A DNA stretch of 64,000 nucleotides. It comes from Purpureocillium takamizusanense. Taxonomy: Eukaryota; Ascomycota; Sordariomycetes; Hypocreales; Ophiocordycipitaceae. The translations under genes were made by a program, and so were the position numbers. The notes under the pieces are model-generated. The model was not told the origin of the DNA, made no database searches, and worked only from the letters and a program-made list of their open reading frames with translations. The stretch spans positions 274,318 to 338,317 of the forward strand of contig NC_063081.1 of the NCBI RefSeq assembly GCF_022605165.1, read 5' to 3'. The number at the start of each line of letters is the position of its first letter. Position 1 is the first letter of the stretch. Shown here one piece after another: positions 20,609 to 31,873 of this stretch.

Positions 20609-21146
20609 CGTGGCGGCGGGGCCCAAGGAGCACCCTGATACCACGAAGGCTTGATTACTTGTCCGTGTTTGGGCATCACCTGGGGCGTTGGGAAAGAATG
20701 GCCATGGCATTTGCTACCGTATCCTTAGCCTCGATTCATTAGCGGCGGAGTTTGATCGTTTCATCCCTCTCACTTGGATCTATTTCCCCTTTTCGAGCTT
20801 ACACGTGGAGAGAGTCGGTCAACCAGGGGCCCGGTTGAGATAGCATGCAGCAAGGGTTTGGGTGTTGGCACCAGGCAGCGATGTATTTCGATACCGAGAC
20901 TGGCATTTGAATTTGTAAACATGTCATGCAAGATGCACAATTTATTCGTCATTACCATGAACTATGCCTCAATCAGCAATATAGCTGCTGCCCCGAACAG
21001 AAAGAAACTTAACAGCAATCTTAATACCCGCATAAAAGACTCCTTCCCACGATCTCGCTCCAAAATTTATGCACATGGCCTGCTACTGAGCAGATTTCAT
21101 TGCCCTCGACACGAACGCTCTCGTACCTCTTCCTATCCCGTTCGTT
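20609..21146. other. Convergent intergenic region SPT2 / NUFIP1-CCCH gene
   Basis: 538 bp with no gene recognised. Confidence 0.45.
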
Positions 21147-23085
21147 TCAAGGGAGATCGTCGCTTCCAGACTGCTTGCCGTTCCCGCTGCCATATGGCTG
21201 CAGAAGCCAGCCCTGGTAGTGCTCAGCCCCTTGGCTACTGACCACCTTCGCAGCTGGGATGGCTGACGGCGGCGGATGACGGCGACTCGAGTTGGCCTCT
21301 TTCTTGATGGGGGGTTCGGGCAACGATGCTGGGGCAGCCGGCAGGAGACTCGATCCGTTGGGCTTCTTGTTCTTGTCCTTGTCTTCTTTCACGTCCACGT
21401 CCATGGCGTCGGCGCTTCCTTGGCCCTTGGGGATAGCCTTCATGGCTCCCTTTTCGCGCAGGTACTGGATGGACTGCAAAATGGTCAAATCTTCTTGCTC
21501 CTTATCGTTGAGAATCAAGCGTTGCTGAATGGTCATGCGGCCATCGTTGGCCTCGCGTTCTTTCATGGCTGCTTCTCTCACTTCAGGATCGTGAACGAAG
21601 CGGCACTTGCCCTTCTTTCCACACGTTCCACCGGTGGCGTAATACTTGCAGTGTTTCGAGATATCAGCCTTCTTGGCCGGAGGTGGAGGAGGCGGCGCGG
21701 CGGACTCGGTACGAGAAGACATGACTTCGGGCTTCTCGTCATCCGACGAATCTGGAGACACGTCCCGCATCTCATCTCCCTCATCGCCTTGCTCACGCTT
21801 TCGCTTGATAGAAGACTCGACCTTGCGAAGCTGCTTCCGTAACTTGTCGGCTTGCTTTTCCAGAGAGGCAGCCTTGTCCTCATCCTTTCGTGCCACATCG
21901 GCAGCTTTCTTGGCCTCCACTCGCGCGCGCGTGGGGTAATTCTTGCGACGTTCGGCCAAGAAAGCGGCAACGTCGGAAATTCTAGAACGGGTCAGGGTTC
22001 CTCGAAAAGTCAACCTTGGGAATTAAGGTGACATACTGCAGGGTCTCGGCGCCAATAAGATCTACGAGAGCCTTCTCCTCTCCTTCGTCGTCTTCCGACT
22101 CAGACTCCATGCCGGGGGTCAAACCTAGTGTGTTGGTCTTGCGCTTCTTCTTCTTGCCAGCCGACTGCGTATCGACCTTGACCTTGGCATCGTTGCCGTG
22201 GTTCTGGTGATTCTGCTTTTGCTGACCGTGATGGTGGCGAGCCTTGTCCCCGCCGCCGTGATGGTGACCACCACGCCCGCGAACGCCGTCTCTGTGCCCT
22301 CCACCTCGGCCGCGACGATGGTACTGACCACCGTGGTGGCTGTCCTGGTGATGGACAGGCGCGGGAGGAGGAGGCGGTGGCCCCGAGTATGGATACTGGG
22401 CTGGGGGATAGTGGGCAGCGCGAGGATCATGCGGGTATGGCTGGCCGTACACTGGCGCCACTGGCTCGTGGTCGTAGGCCTGCCGGACTGGAGCTCCCAT
22501 GTGCGAATGCTTGGAAACACCCCTGTCGCTGTAGCCGCCTCGACCTCTGTTGTTAGAATAGTGCCCCTGCTGGGGCGAGCCTTGATGGCCCCAGTGAGAC
22601 GCGGCCGGCTGGGGAGGAGCAGCCTGATACGGGTGACCATACTGCTGCGGCGCGCCGTAGGCAGGCTGCTGGGAGTATTGGGTGGGGGCATATGACTGAG
22701 GAGCGTAGTTCGGATGGTAATTTGATGGGGAGATGGGTGAGGGAGCATGGGGATGAGCGTTCTGCGGAGGGGGGGCGTGAGCGTGTTCCGGAGCCCACTG
22801 CTGTGGATGAGGTTGGTGATAGTTGGCTGCTGCGGACGACGCGCCGTATGCGGTCATGCCATGGGCCGCATACGGCTGCGGAGGGTACTCGTAATGAGTT
22901 GGGACCGCCGCGGCGGCGGCCTGATAGTCGCCTCTGCCCCGGGAGTACTGACCCCCGCGACCGCGACCACCAGATGGGCCCCCTCCCCGGTGGTGAGCGT
23001 AGGATGGCGTCGGTTGCGCATACGCATGATGGCCGCCCGAGGTGGACGGAGGAGGCGGTGGCGGAGCATAGCCGTAGCCAGACAT
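21147..23085 (-). CDS. NUFIP1-domain and CCCH zinc-finger protein (Rsa1-like)
   Basis: Exons 22037-23085 and 21147-21981, separated by a 55-nt intron (donor gtatgt, acceptor TAG), give 627 residues. The first 300 residues are low-complexity: Pro/Tyr/Gln/His-rich with several RGG/RGRGG clusters, typical of RNA-binding condensate-prone proteins. After a basic patch (KKKKRK) the exon junction restores QISDVAAFLAERRKNYPT, the NUFIP1 motif found in yeast Rsa1, which helps box C/D snoRNP assembly with R2TP. A coiled coil follows. A CCCH finger at residues 461-480 (C-x8-C-x5-C-x3-H) comes next, then a charged tail. A role in snoRNP or ribosome biogenesis follows from the family; the finger implies direct RNA contact. 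The start at 23085 was chosen because MSGYGYAPP opens the low-complexity domain. Confidence 0.85.
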
Positions 23086-23653
23086 TGTTTCTGTCTCGGC
23101 TCGAGCCCGTTGAGAGTCGCAGCAGAACACTTGCCTGCGGGTATAAAATTCGAACCGAACAACGGCGGTCTGACTTTGTCTGGGTGCTCTTGGGCTTAAG
23201 AGGCGGTCGGTGATGTTATTCGGTCAAGCAAAAGGCGACATACGACCAAAAAGACAAAGGCAGGCGAGGGGACAGAAATGACAAGTCGATACGGCCGTTG
23301 ACGAAAGACACAAACTCGAAGGGGCGACACGCCGTGAAGAAGCTTGGTTGACGAACGGGAAGGTTGTGGCGGCCCAAGAAAAAGAGTTGAGGGAGTCGCG
23401 GCGCGTCTCGCAGCCGGGCTAGTCCAAAAGTGGCGGGCGGTGAAATCTGGTCGCACGAGGGTCCGGCAGAATTTTGACCTTGGCGCAGAGCTTCCTGCTT
23501 TCACCAACTCTACTCGACAACGACTCATCCCTTGCCTTTAAATCTTAGCCAGTCGGGTACCAAAGCGACTTTTTTGTCAAGAAAGAATTAAATAAGAACC
23601 TTCTTCTAGGAGATCTCAGTCGAATTGGGCCGTCTGCGCCCGTCAGACGCACC
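23086..23653. promoter_or_regulatory. Divergent promoter region of NUFIP1-CCCH gene and RPC25
   Basis: 568 bp between start codons with no gene inside. Confidence 0.45.
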
Positions 23654-24488
23654 ATGTTCATCTTGGTATGCCCCGCTACTCACTCCGCCCATGGAAATTC
23701 GATGCCGGAAGCTAACGGGAGCAACACCCATAGACCAAGATCTCGGATCTTGTCCAGATCGACCCAAAGGACTTCTCAAAGCATAGCATAGTTGCTCTGG
23801 AGGACAACATCAACGAAAAGTATGCTAATAAGGTATGCTTTTATCCTGGATGCTCGCACTGGCTGGGCTGGCTGGCTGACGCAGATATTCAGGTCATTCA
23901 AAAGATCGGCTTGTGCATATGTCTATACGACATTCTGTGGACATCAGAGGGACTCATTGGCCATGGCACTGGCCTTGTCAACGTCAATGGTGAAGAGGCT
24001 CTCCCATTTGGCTGCGTGTCATTGTGAAGCTGTCGGCGATGTATGCTGACAGAACGCAAGTCGAGTTTCGAATGATCGTCTTTCGACCTTTCAAAGGAGA
24101 AATTATGCTTGGCAGGATACGAAGCTCCACACCTGCAGGAATCAACATAAGAACAGACTTCTTCGACGATATTCTTGTTCCGTACGAGCACCTGCCAGAG
24201 GGCGCAGAATAGTGAGTGCCGTCGCGTCCCGGAGAAGGTGAACGGACCATGCTGACCTGTCACAGCAACCACGGCGAGCAGCTCTGGATCTGGAACGTCG
24301 ACGAAGAGAGACTCTTTTACGACAACCACGAGATGGTGCGGTTTCAAGTCGTTGACGAGGAGTGGCATGACCAGACGCCGGCGGGGCCGTCACAAGCCGA
24401 GGACACACCGGCAAAGTCACCGTACAAGATCAAAGGGAGCATGGCACAAGACGGGCTGGGCGTGTGCCTATGGTGGGATGAAGGCTGA
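23654..24488 (+). CDS. RPC25: RNA polymerase III subunit Rpc25 (Rpb7-like)
   Basis: Five exons: 23654-23665, 23734-23832, 23893-23989, 24061-24211 and 24266-24488, giving 193 residues. The first exon is only 12 bases (MFIL). Junctions restore MFILTKISDLVQIDPKDF, NKVIQKIGLCICLYDILWTS, VNVNVEFRMIVFRPFKGEI and EGAEYNHGEQLWIW. Residues 1-80 are the SHS2/Rpb7 N-terminal domain, and the rest is the Rpc8/C25 OB-fold domain. The TSEGLIGHGTG insert and WIWNVDEE segment point to the Pol III paralogue rather than Rpb7. It forms the stalk with Rpc17 and is needed for initiation at tRNA and 5S genes. The gene ends 76 bp from the convergent EMC3. Confidence 0.92.
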
Positions 24489-24564
24489 AGAGCGCGACAT
24501 GACCTGCGTGCGAGACGCCAACTTTTGTATTGTACACAGTCTATATCCGGCCACTACCATGAAT

Positions 24565-25576
24565 CTACGATTTGATACCCTCTAGTAGACGCTCCTCGAC
24601 ATCGTCCAAGACGGAGTAGTGCTCGACGACAGCCAGGTTCTCGGCCTCGGCCTTGAACTGCTTGTCCGGGTCCTGGCCGGGGCCTCCCATGCCACCCATG
24701 GGCATTTGCTGTGCAGCCATCTGCTGGGCCATTTGGCTAGCGGCTGGACATATAATTAGTCTCCGTGGATGACTTAGGCAGACAGAGGAAGCTCACCATT
24801 GTCACTGCCGAGCAAGAAGACGTAGACAAACTGCAGTCCGAAGATGCACAGAAAGTACCAGCTGATGCTGGACATCCACCGAGGGTCCATGTCCTTGGTC
24901 TGTACGCCCGCCTGCAGCATGCTCTTGAACTTGATGGTGATGGGGAACGGCAGCTTCACTGGGAGGGGAGTCAGCGCGGGAACCTCGGGATTTGCGCAGG
25001 GATGAATGGATGGAAAGGGGGGGGGGAGGACGCACTGATGACATATCCGCTGAAAAAGGCATTGATCCAGCTCATGATGAGCGTGTTGGGGATGATCATG
25101 GCCATGTTGTTCTTCATCATGCCCATCATGCCGTCCATCTGGCTCGGGTCGGTCAACGGGTTGGCGGGGGGCTGGCCCTTGCGCTCGGGCTCCTTGAGGA
25201 AGGCGCCCGACTCGTAGCCGGCGACGAGGGCCTCGCGGCGGGCCTCGAAGGCGCGCTGCGAGAGCGCGTGGTAGCTGGAGCGGAGGGCGACGCCGCGGGC
25301 GAGGGCGCGCTGCTCGCGGAGGGCGCGGGCCTCGAGCTTCTTGGGGGCTGTGGCCATGAGCACCGAGGCGTAGTGGCGGAGCACGCCGGTGAGGACCATG
25401 ACGACGGTGATGGGGATGAGAATCCAGTAGCTGCAAGAGGGGCATCGTCGGGACGCGCGCCGCCACGGTCAGCAAGACGTCTTCATGGCATGGAGTGGGC
25501 AGCAGGGCGAGGACGGGGGGCGGTCGCACAAGAGCTGGGGGTCCCTGTGGAGGGTCTGCACGGGGATCTGCGCCAT
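24565..25576 (-). CDS. EMC3: ER membrane protein complex subunit 3
   Basis: Four exons on the minus strand, 25530-25576, 25036-25430, 24797-24958 and 24565-24743, give 260 residues. Junctions restore HRDPQLFYWILIPITVVMVL, SGYVIMKLPFPITIKFKSML and LLGSDNAASQMAQQM. The three membrane helices, the NPLTDPSQMDGMM segment with its Met-rich hydrophilic groove, and the KLPFPITIKFKSMLQ stretch are hallmarks of EMC3, a homologue of the YidC/Oxa1 insertases. EMC inserts tail-anchored and multi-pass proteins into the ER membrane. The C-terminal tail is Gln/Met/Gly-rich and acidic. The start at 25576 was chosen because MAQIPVQTLHRDP opens the family. Confidence 0.95.
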
Positions 25577-26073
25577 CTCGAGGATCGCGCGCTCGCGGGG
25601 TCGGGGAGGACGAGATGGCGATTGAAGGCGGCAAGCGGTTGGAGAGACGGTCAAGGTACGTCCCGCGGGCGGCTGTGTACAATGGAGGGATGGTGATGAT
25701 GGAGGTGGTGATGGTGGAGGCTGCTGCCGGGCTTGCTCTGCGGAGCTTTGATTCTGGCGCAGACGCATGGACGCAAGGCAAGCTGTGCCGCGTGTGGTGG
25801 GGCTGCCGCTGTCTGCCAATTCGCCTCAGCTGGAAGGCCACCTTAGCTCTCCGCGCCAGAGCCAGGCCAACTTACACCACTGCTCTGCTCCAGACCAGAC
25901 ATCCATCCCATTGATCGCATCCCCCCAGCCTTCGTCCACGTCGCAGCAACGACCACGCGCGATACCTTACTTACTTTTCCTCGAACTCGTGCGCGCGCGC
26001 CCGCTCACAACGAATTCTTACCCCCGCCCCCTCCCACGGCTGCTCCGCGAGAGCGCCCTCAACACCAGCAATC
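25577..26073. promoter_or_regulatory. Divergent promoter region of EMC3 and SPC2
   Basis: 497 bp separating two ER-translocation genes that diverge from one spacer. No gene inside. Confidence 0.5.
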
Positions 26074-27137
26074 ATGGCGACCGAAAAGATCAGCCTGTAC
26101 AATCTCGCCGGTAAGATGCTGCTGCTGCTGCTGCTGCCCCTCGTCGAAGCTTTGCCGTCGCCCTGTCCCCGGCATCTTCTCCCTCCTCCGTTCCTTCATA
26201 TACTCGCGATCATGTCTAGACTTTCCGCACCCTCCTCGCTGACCATTGTCCCCTTCGCGTCCGTCCGCAGACCTCAAAAACACCTCCGACGACGCCATCC
26301 CCAACTACCTCAACTCCCTCAAGTTCAAGCAGTCCCACTTCCTCACCGACGTGCGCCTCGCGCTCGGCTACACGGGCTTCGCCCTCGCCGCCGCCTGCTT
26401 CCTCTGGGACTACAAGCTCGGCTTCGAGAGCACCAAGACGTACACGGCCGTCGCCGTCGCCGTCTACACCCTCATCAACGGCGCCCTGACCTTTTGGATG
26501 GCCGAGGTCGAGAAGGGCACCGTGTACCAGGGCGTCGCGCCGTCGGGTGAAAAGGTACGCGGTCTTCTTAAAAAAAAAACCCCCCTCTCTGGGCCTGCTC
26601 TGCTCTGTCTCGCGGCCGTGAGGCGTCCTTAATCTGTCGTGGCTGTCTGCTCTGGCAAACCAAACCCAACCCCCCTCCCCAGTCGCTCGATGCTGCCACA
26701 TGGACCTATCATACTGATAAACAAACCAAAACCACACACAGATCACCATCAAGACCGCCACAAAGAAAAACGACCCCACGTACCGCCTCACCATCTCCGT
26801 CGAGCCCAATAGCAAGAACGCCGGCGCCGGCGCCGCCCCCCCGGAGGTCGTCGAGCTGAGCACGCCCTTTACCGCCTTCTTCGACGAGACGGGCCGCTTC
26901 GTCGCCCAGCCCTTCCAGGAGGCCCTCGCGTCCGCCGTGCCCCTCATCGGCCGCCGCGACCCCAAGCGCGTCAAGCTCGCCTCCCAGGCCATGCTCGACG
27001 CGAACCCGGACCTGCTGGACGCGGTGCTGGCGGCCAACAATAGCAGCGGCAGTGCCGGGGAGGACCCTGCGTCGTCGAGTGCTGCGACGGGCGCCGAGCC
27101 CGCGGAGAAGAAGGGCGGGAAGCGACGCAAGGCCTAG
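26074..27137 (+). CDS. SPC2: Signal peptidase complex subunit 2 (SPC25)
   Basis: Exons 26074-26110, 26271-26554 and 26742-27137 give 238 residues with canonical GT-AG junctions. The start MATEKISLYNLADLKNTSDD and the segment YLNSLKFKQSHFLTDVRLAL are characteristic of Spc2. Two membrane helices follow (YTGFALAAACFLWDY and VAVYTLINGALTFWM), then a cytosolic domain with KKNDPTYRLTISVEPNS. Spc2 is a non-catalytic subunit linking signal peptidase to the Sec61 channel. The C-terminus is Ala/Ser-rich and ends in basic KKGGKRRKA. Confidence 0.95.
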
Positions 27138-27493
27138 GCGTTCATGCGCGTGGTGGTGCCGCCGGTTGGCCGGCTACATGTAGAGGTGTAAAAGGAGGTG
27201 ATGTGTGGAAGGGGAAGCGTGTACGAAGCGGGATGACAAAGGAGGGAGTGAGAGCTGGCATTATATCCGTTTCGGTTTGCTTGGGACAGTATATGGCAGC
27301 GTTATGGCAATTTATGATTGAAACCGAACACCCTCTCATTTGCGACTCCTACGCGACCACTTGACTGCGCGCGCGCACACAATGTTGTCTAACGGCGTAA
27401 CCTATCTATGCCCTCGACCAGCCCGTTCAAACCCCACCAAACTCCAGACTCACCCAATGCTACATGGCGCATTTATATCGCATCAGATCTTCC
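27138..27493. other. Convergent intergenic region SPC2 / MMS19
   Basis: 356 bp, no coding signal. Confidence 0.4.
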
Positions 27494-30400
27494 TCACTTC
27501 ATATCTACCCACGCCGCGCGTGCCAGTCTAGCCGTCTTCCTGAGGTCACGCACGCGATGCCCGCACGCCGTTGCCAACTCGCGCTGCACCTGCGCAGCAA
27601 ATGGCACAACATGTCTCGACTCGAAAAGCCGAGGCAGACCGCCCACAATCTCCAACGCAATCTTGCCACACTCGGCCTGGACCGCGGCATCCGCAGCCGG
27701 GGAGCCGCTCGCGTAGTCCTCCGGCATCCAGTCGGGTCGGGTGCGAGTCGGTGTCGACCGACTCGAGAATAGGCTGATGCAGACGTTGATGAGGCTGCGA
27801 ATATGGCCTTGGAGTGTCTCTGGTGCCTTGGTGATGATTTGTTTCAATACGTCCATTGCTGCCTTGGCGTCGGGGCCAGTACCCAGGTTTTGAGCAACGG
27901 AGATGGCGACGCGCACCACTTTGCCCGAGTCGTCCTCATATACCTCAAAAGGCAGTTCGCGAACCATCAGCAATGTGGCAATGGCGTAGTTCGTTTTGAT
28001 GAGTGGCTCCTGTATATCGGATGATCCGCCCACAGCAATGGTCATCATAGGCTGGACGAGGTCAAAGTAGAGCTTTTGCTTCCACAGCGGCTTCATGACG
28101 CCTCCACGACCGTAGTATGCGTTGCCGAAGCCAGCAATGACATCCAAACCTCGCGCAAGACGGTACCCGGAGATTTTACTATTGGGAGCTTCCCGCAGCA
28201 GCTGGAGCAAGCCTTTAGTCTGCTTGCCGGTGCACCGAAGTACCAAGGCTCCAACTACTACATAGATGGTCAGGACTCGTTCGACTCCGTTGCTTTGGTG
28301 CTGCGGGTTTGACTCGACAGAAGCTTGTTTCAGAGCATCCGCCAGATGTTGTTCCAGTACTGCGACCGTCTCGGGCAATGTCTCGAGCTTGTACTTGTTT
28401 GCCAAGTAGCCGAGGATAGACCTGATGGACGGAAGTACAGCCGGATCAATCGACTCAGCCACGGGGGAGGTGCATCGAACCAAGACCCGTTGTGCAACCC
28501 CGATTTCATACTGTAAACGCTCGTTAGCTGGCATTATCTCTGCACGGGAAACGACGAAGAAGACTCACAAGTTGAGCAATGACGGCCGCCGGCATGTTCC
28601 GCAATAATCCTGCGGAGAGAATGCTCAACGGGCCTAAGACAAGCCAGTCCACCAATTCGTCCCTGGATGGGTCTCCCCCTGGGGCAAGCGACACGTCCTC
28701 ATCGCGGAATAGGGTCAGAGCCCACGTCGCCATGCCGTAGCATGAAAGATTCTTGCTGCTCATCTTGTTGATGACATGAGAGGCAAGGTTAGAAAGCTGG
28801 TGCAAGTACCGGAGCGTGGGCGTATCGGTCCCGGAGAACGAGTAGGTAAAGCAAAGTCCCTTGTTTCCGCTCGGAAGACTGAGGGATTTGGTTGCGCGAC
28901 GATAGAGCTGTCGGCAAACACCAAGAACGATGAGCAGGCCATCATCGTTCAGCCTGGAAATGCTTTCTCGAATTGCGCTGATGTCCTTCTGGGCATCAGG
29001 AACTGCAAACACTTGATTCGACGGGCTTGACACATCGCTGTCAAATGATCCGAGTTCAGGGTACCTAGAGGTAAACTCGGGGGACCAAGGATTTTCTGAT
29101 AGCCTCTCTGACCAGACGTGATCGCCTAGAAGGTTGTTGCAAGCTTCGTCAAAGTACTGTAATGCCACTAACAGGGCGTCGACCAAAGTACCCCAAAACT
29201 CAGGATCTGGCCTGGTGTCCATGGCAGTGCTCAGTTCGTTGTACACAGTGCCAACCAGGGCCAGAAAGTGTTTCATGGCGTTTGATTGGGACGACCTCAT
29301 GTCCGAGAATCCGACCACAGAAAGTATAGAACAGAGTCTTTGCGCAGAGAGTGATGTCTCAGCACTGGCCGTAGGATCGCTATGCCGAATAGCAGCCGCG
29401 ACTCTTGCAGTCAGCGGTAGATATCCTGGTGGGTAACCATGTATGGAGCGCTCAAGTGCCTTGATGGATTCGTTGACCAGCTCATCTGATGCTGCCTTTT
29501 GCGACTGGTTGTGGCGAGGCAAGGAAATGATGTCAAACAATGACTCGCATATTTCCGCACAGGTGGTCCCCGGAAGTAACAAGTGGGCGTCAGGCTGAGC
29601 CGAGCCTGGAGCGTCCCGTTTTGTGACTGCGAACTGGCGAGCGAGCGCTCCTATTCCCTGAACAGCCTCGGTTGCCAGCTTGATGTCATCGTATGATGAA
29701 TTTGCGTCCTTGGCGAGCTTCACAGGATTCCCATAAACGTCGGTGTAGAGTGATCTGAAGATTGAATCCACTGCTGCGAAGTCGGCCCGCTCAGCATCAG
29801 TCATTTCGATATCGGCCAAGAGTAGACGAGTTTCAAGAATAATGTGTAGGATCTTGTGCAAATCTCGAGAGTGCGCCGGCGACTTCGGGTGGCGCAAGTT
29901 GTCTTTAATGTGCGTGATCGCAGGTGCTACAATCAGGACAAACGCTGCTGTGCTTGCGCTCAAAACGCTGACCAATAATCGTCCGGAGGCTGCGGTATAT
30001 GTCGGGTTGGACAAGTCTTCGACGCAGTCTCGAGTGACATTGAGGCAGAAGTCGCGCAGCTCGTCGCCCTTCAATCTCGTCGTAAGGGTTCTCATCACTT
30101 CGAGGGTGGCGTTGATGGTATCCTCAACCTCTCCGTTGCGCACCTCATACTTGAGGCTGCTCCATATTCTATTGACGAATGCCGAAATAGACTGATCGGC
30201 CCCTGTATATTTTTCGAGGCACATGTCGATAGTTTGCAGGATATCCACCTGGAAATGATTAGCCAAATACTTGGGACAACAATGTGTTAACGTACCTTGA
30301 CATTGACAGTGACCCCATCTCCTTGATCTAGCTTTCCCAATAAGAAGGGGAAAGCAAGAGGCGCAAGACTGTCATTGGAGGCAAAGCACCGCCTCAGCTC

Positions 30401-31323
30401 TCGCTTGAGCTCGGCAGGTTGGACCTTGCTCTGCGAGGTACGCGGCAGGGTGATGGGAAAGTAGGCTTTGAAAGTGCCATATACTTCCTCCACCATTTCT
30501 TTCGAGGGCGAATAGTTTGCAAGGAAGTAGCTCAGGATTCCAAACCATACCATCAGACAATCGGGATCCCTCTCGTTCTGGCACAGCTGGAGGAGATCGT
30601 TCATGAATCCGGAGGATGCATCCCGATGCTGCAAGTCGCTGGCGATTGTGGGGTCCACAACCAGCTGCTTGAGCAACTCATACACTGCGAGGCGCGTCTT
30701 TGCGACCTGGCGAGGGAAGTCGTCCTTGAGAGTGCAGACCTTTGAAATGATGTCGCGAGCGCTTTGCGGCTGAAAGGACTTCATGCGAGCAATCTGCGAT
30801 AGGGCAGTGGCGGATGGCTTGATTCCTGCTTTGTGATCGACGTCGAACATGGCACCGAAGAAGGCCACTAAAAGTTTTACTGCCCGACAATGAGCACAAG
30901 CATAGGTTGAAGACATTGAGACGGTGTGCTTACCTTGACTAGGCTTGAGAACGTCGGGTTTCAAGAAGTCTATCGTCTCGGACAGGAATTCGAGCGCTGG
31001 ATTGTTTAGCCATTACTCGGATCACAGTCTCCTGGGAGATGAATACCTTTTGCCCTGGCTGTCCAGTCGGTCGAGTCTTGGCCATTTTGCATCTCATCAT
31101 CGTCGCCGCCGGGCATCCATGGCTGAACGGATTCGACCCAGCGCGCCACGGGATTCGAGGCTGGTGGTGCGCTTGAGAGTTCTGCGCGAACAGCATTAGC
31201 CTTAGTAACTACGTAGTTAGTGAAGATTGAACAACCTGTGGCAGCTCTTTGAGCGATGATGTTGCGCTTGGCAGCATCGTCCTCGAGCACGAACTCGAGG
31301 GCGAGCTGGCGAAAGTCAGCCAT
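27494..31323 (-). CDS. MMS19: MMS19, cytosolic Fe-S targeting / DNA repair HEAT protein
   Basis: Five exons on the minus strand, 31047-31323, 30934-30996, 30296-30879, 28569-30248 and 27494-28510, total 1206 residues. Junctions restore ARAKALEFLSETIDFLKPDV, PSQVKLLVAFFGAMFDVDHK and VTVNVKVDILQTID. The MMS19 N-domain is clear in VARWVESVQPWMPGG, KSFQPQSARDIISKV and LPRTSQSK; HEAT-like helices fill the rest, ending RDLRKTARLARAAW. MMS19 with Cia1 and Cia2 delivers Fe-S clusters to DNA polymerases and helicases such as XPD. A short in-frame stretch at about 31190-31232 (GCSIFTNYVVTK) looks unlike the family and contains CTAAC and TAG, so a very small extra intron is possible there; it is left as coding. 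Confidence 0.93.
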
Positions 31324-31873
31324 GGCGCAGGGATGCAGGTCGCCCAAGGCCGTAGTCCTCAGAAGCGGTCCTCAGAAGGGCGAGGCCATGCACCTTGGCA
31401 CGTGCGTCTGCAACAGTGCCGTGGGAGGTGAGGCGAGCCCGGGGTATCCCGTGAATGGCGGGGCAGCAGTTTGTTGCCGCTGCGCTGGGACGAGGGGCAG
31501 TGACAAGGACTGGGGTCCCGTTCCGCTTCGCCGTTGCTTGTGCCGGGTCTCTGGGCTGATTCGGCTGTGCAGGGCGGTAGGAGAGCCGCCTAGGGTTCAA
31601 TGGCGTCGTCTGGTGCCTGTGTCAACGATGCTGAGATGAGGCAGATGGACGGGTTGAAATATCGTGCCGACGTCGGCTTTAGTGGGGGAGGTTTTGGCAG
31701 CCGCAATCAGGAACGGACGGAATTTCCAGTTGAATCCCCAGGCGCTGCCGACGACCCACTTTTCCACCCATGACGGCATTTCCATGATTCGAGCATCGCC
31801 TGTCGTCGCTTGTTGCAATTCTTCCATCGCCAAACTACGGATCGGGCCCCTCTGCGCGATCCGGTTTACCATC
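31324..31873. promoter_or_regulatory. Divergent promoter region of MMS19 and ATP11
   Basis: 550 bp between divergent starts. Upstream in-frame ATGs on the ATP11 side give no recognisable protein. Confidence 0.45.

Noticed and set aside
24774..25841. 355-codon frame as a single EMC3 exon
   Set aside because: It reads through introns and uses a start upstream of the conserved MAQIPVQT; the four-exon model restores the family sequence.
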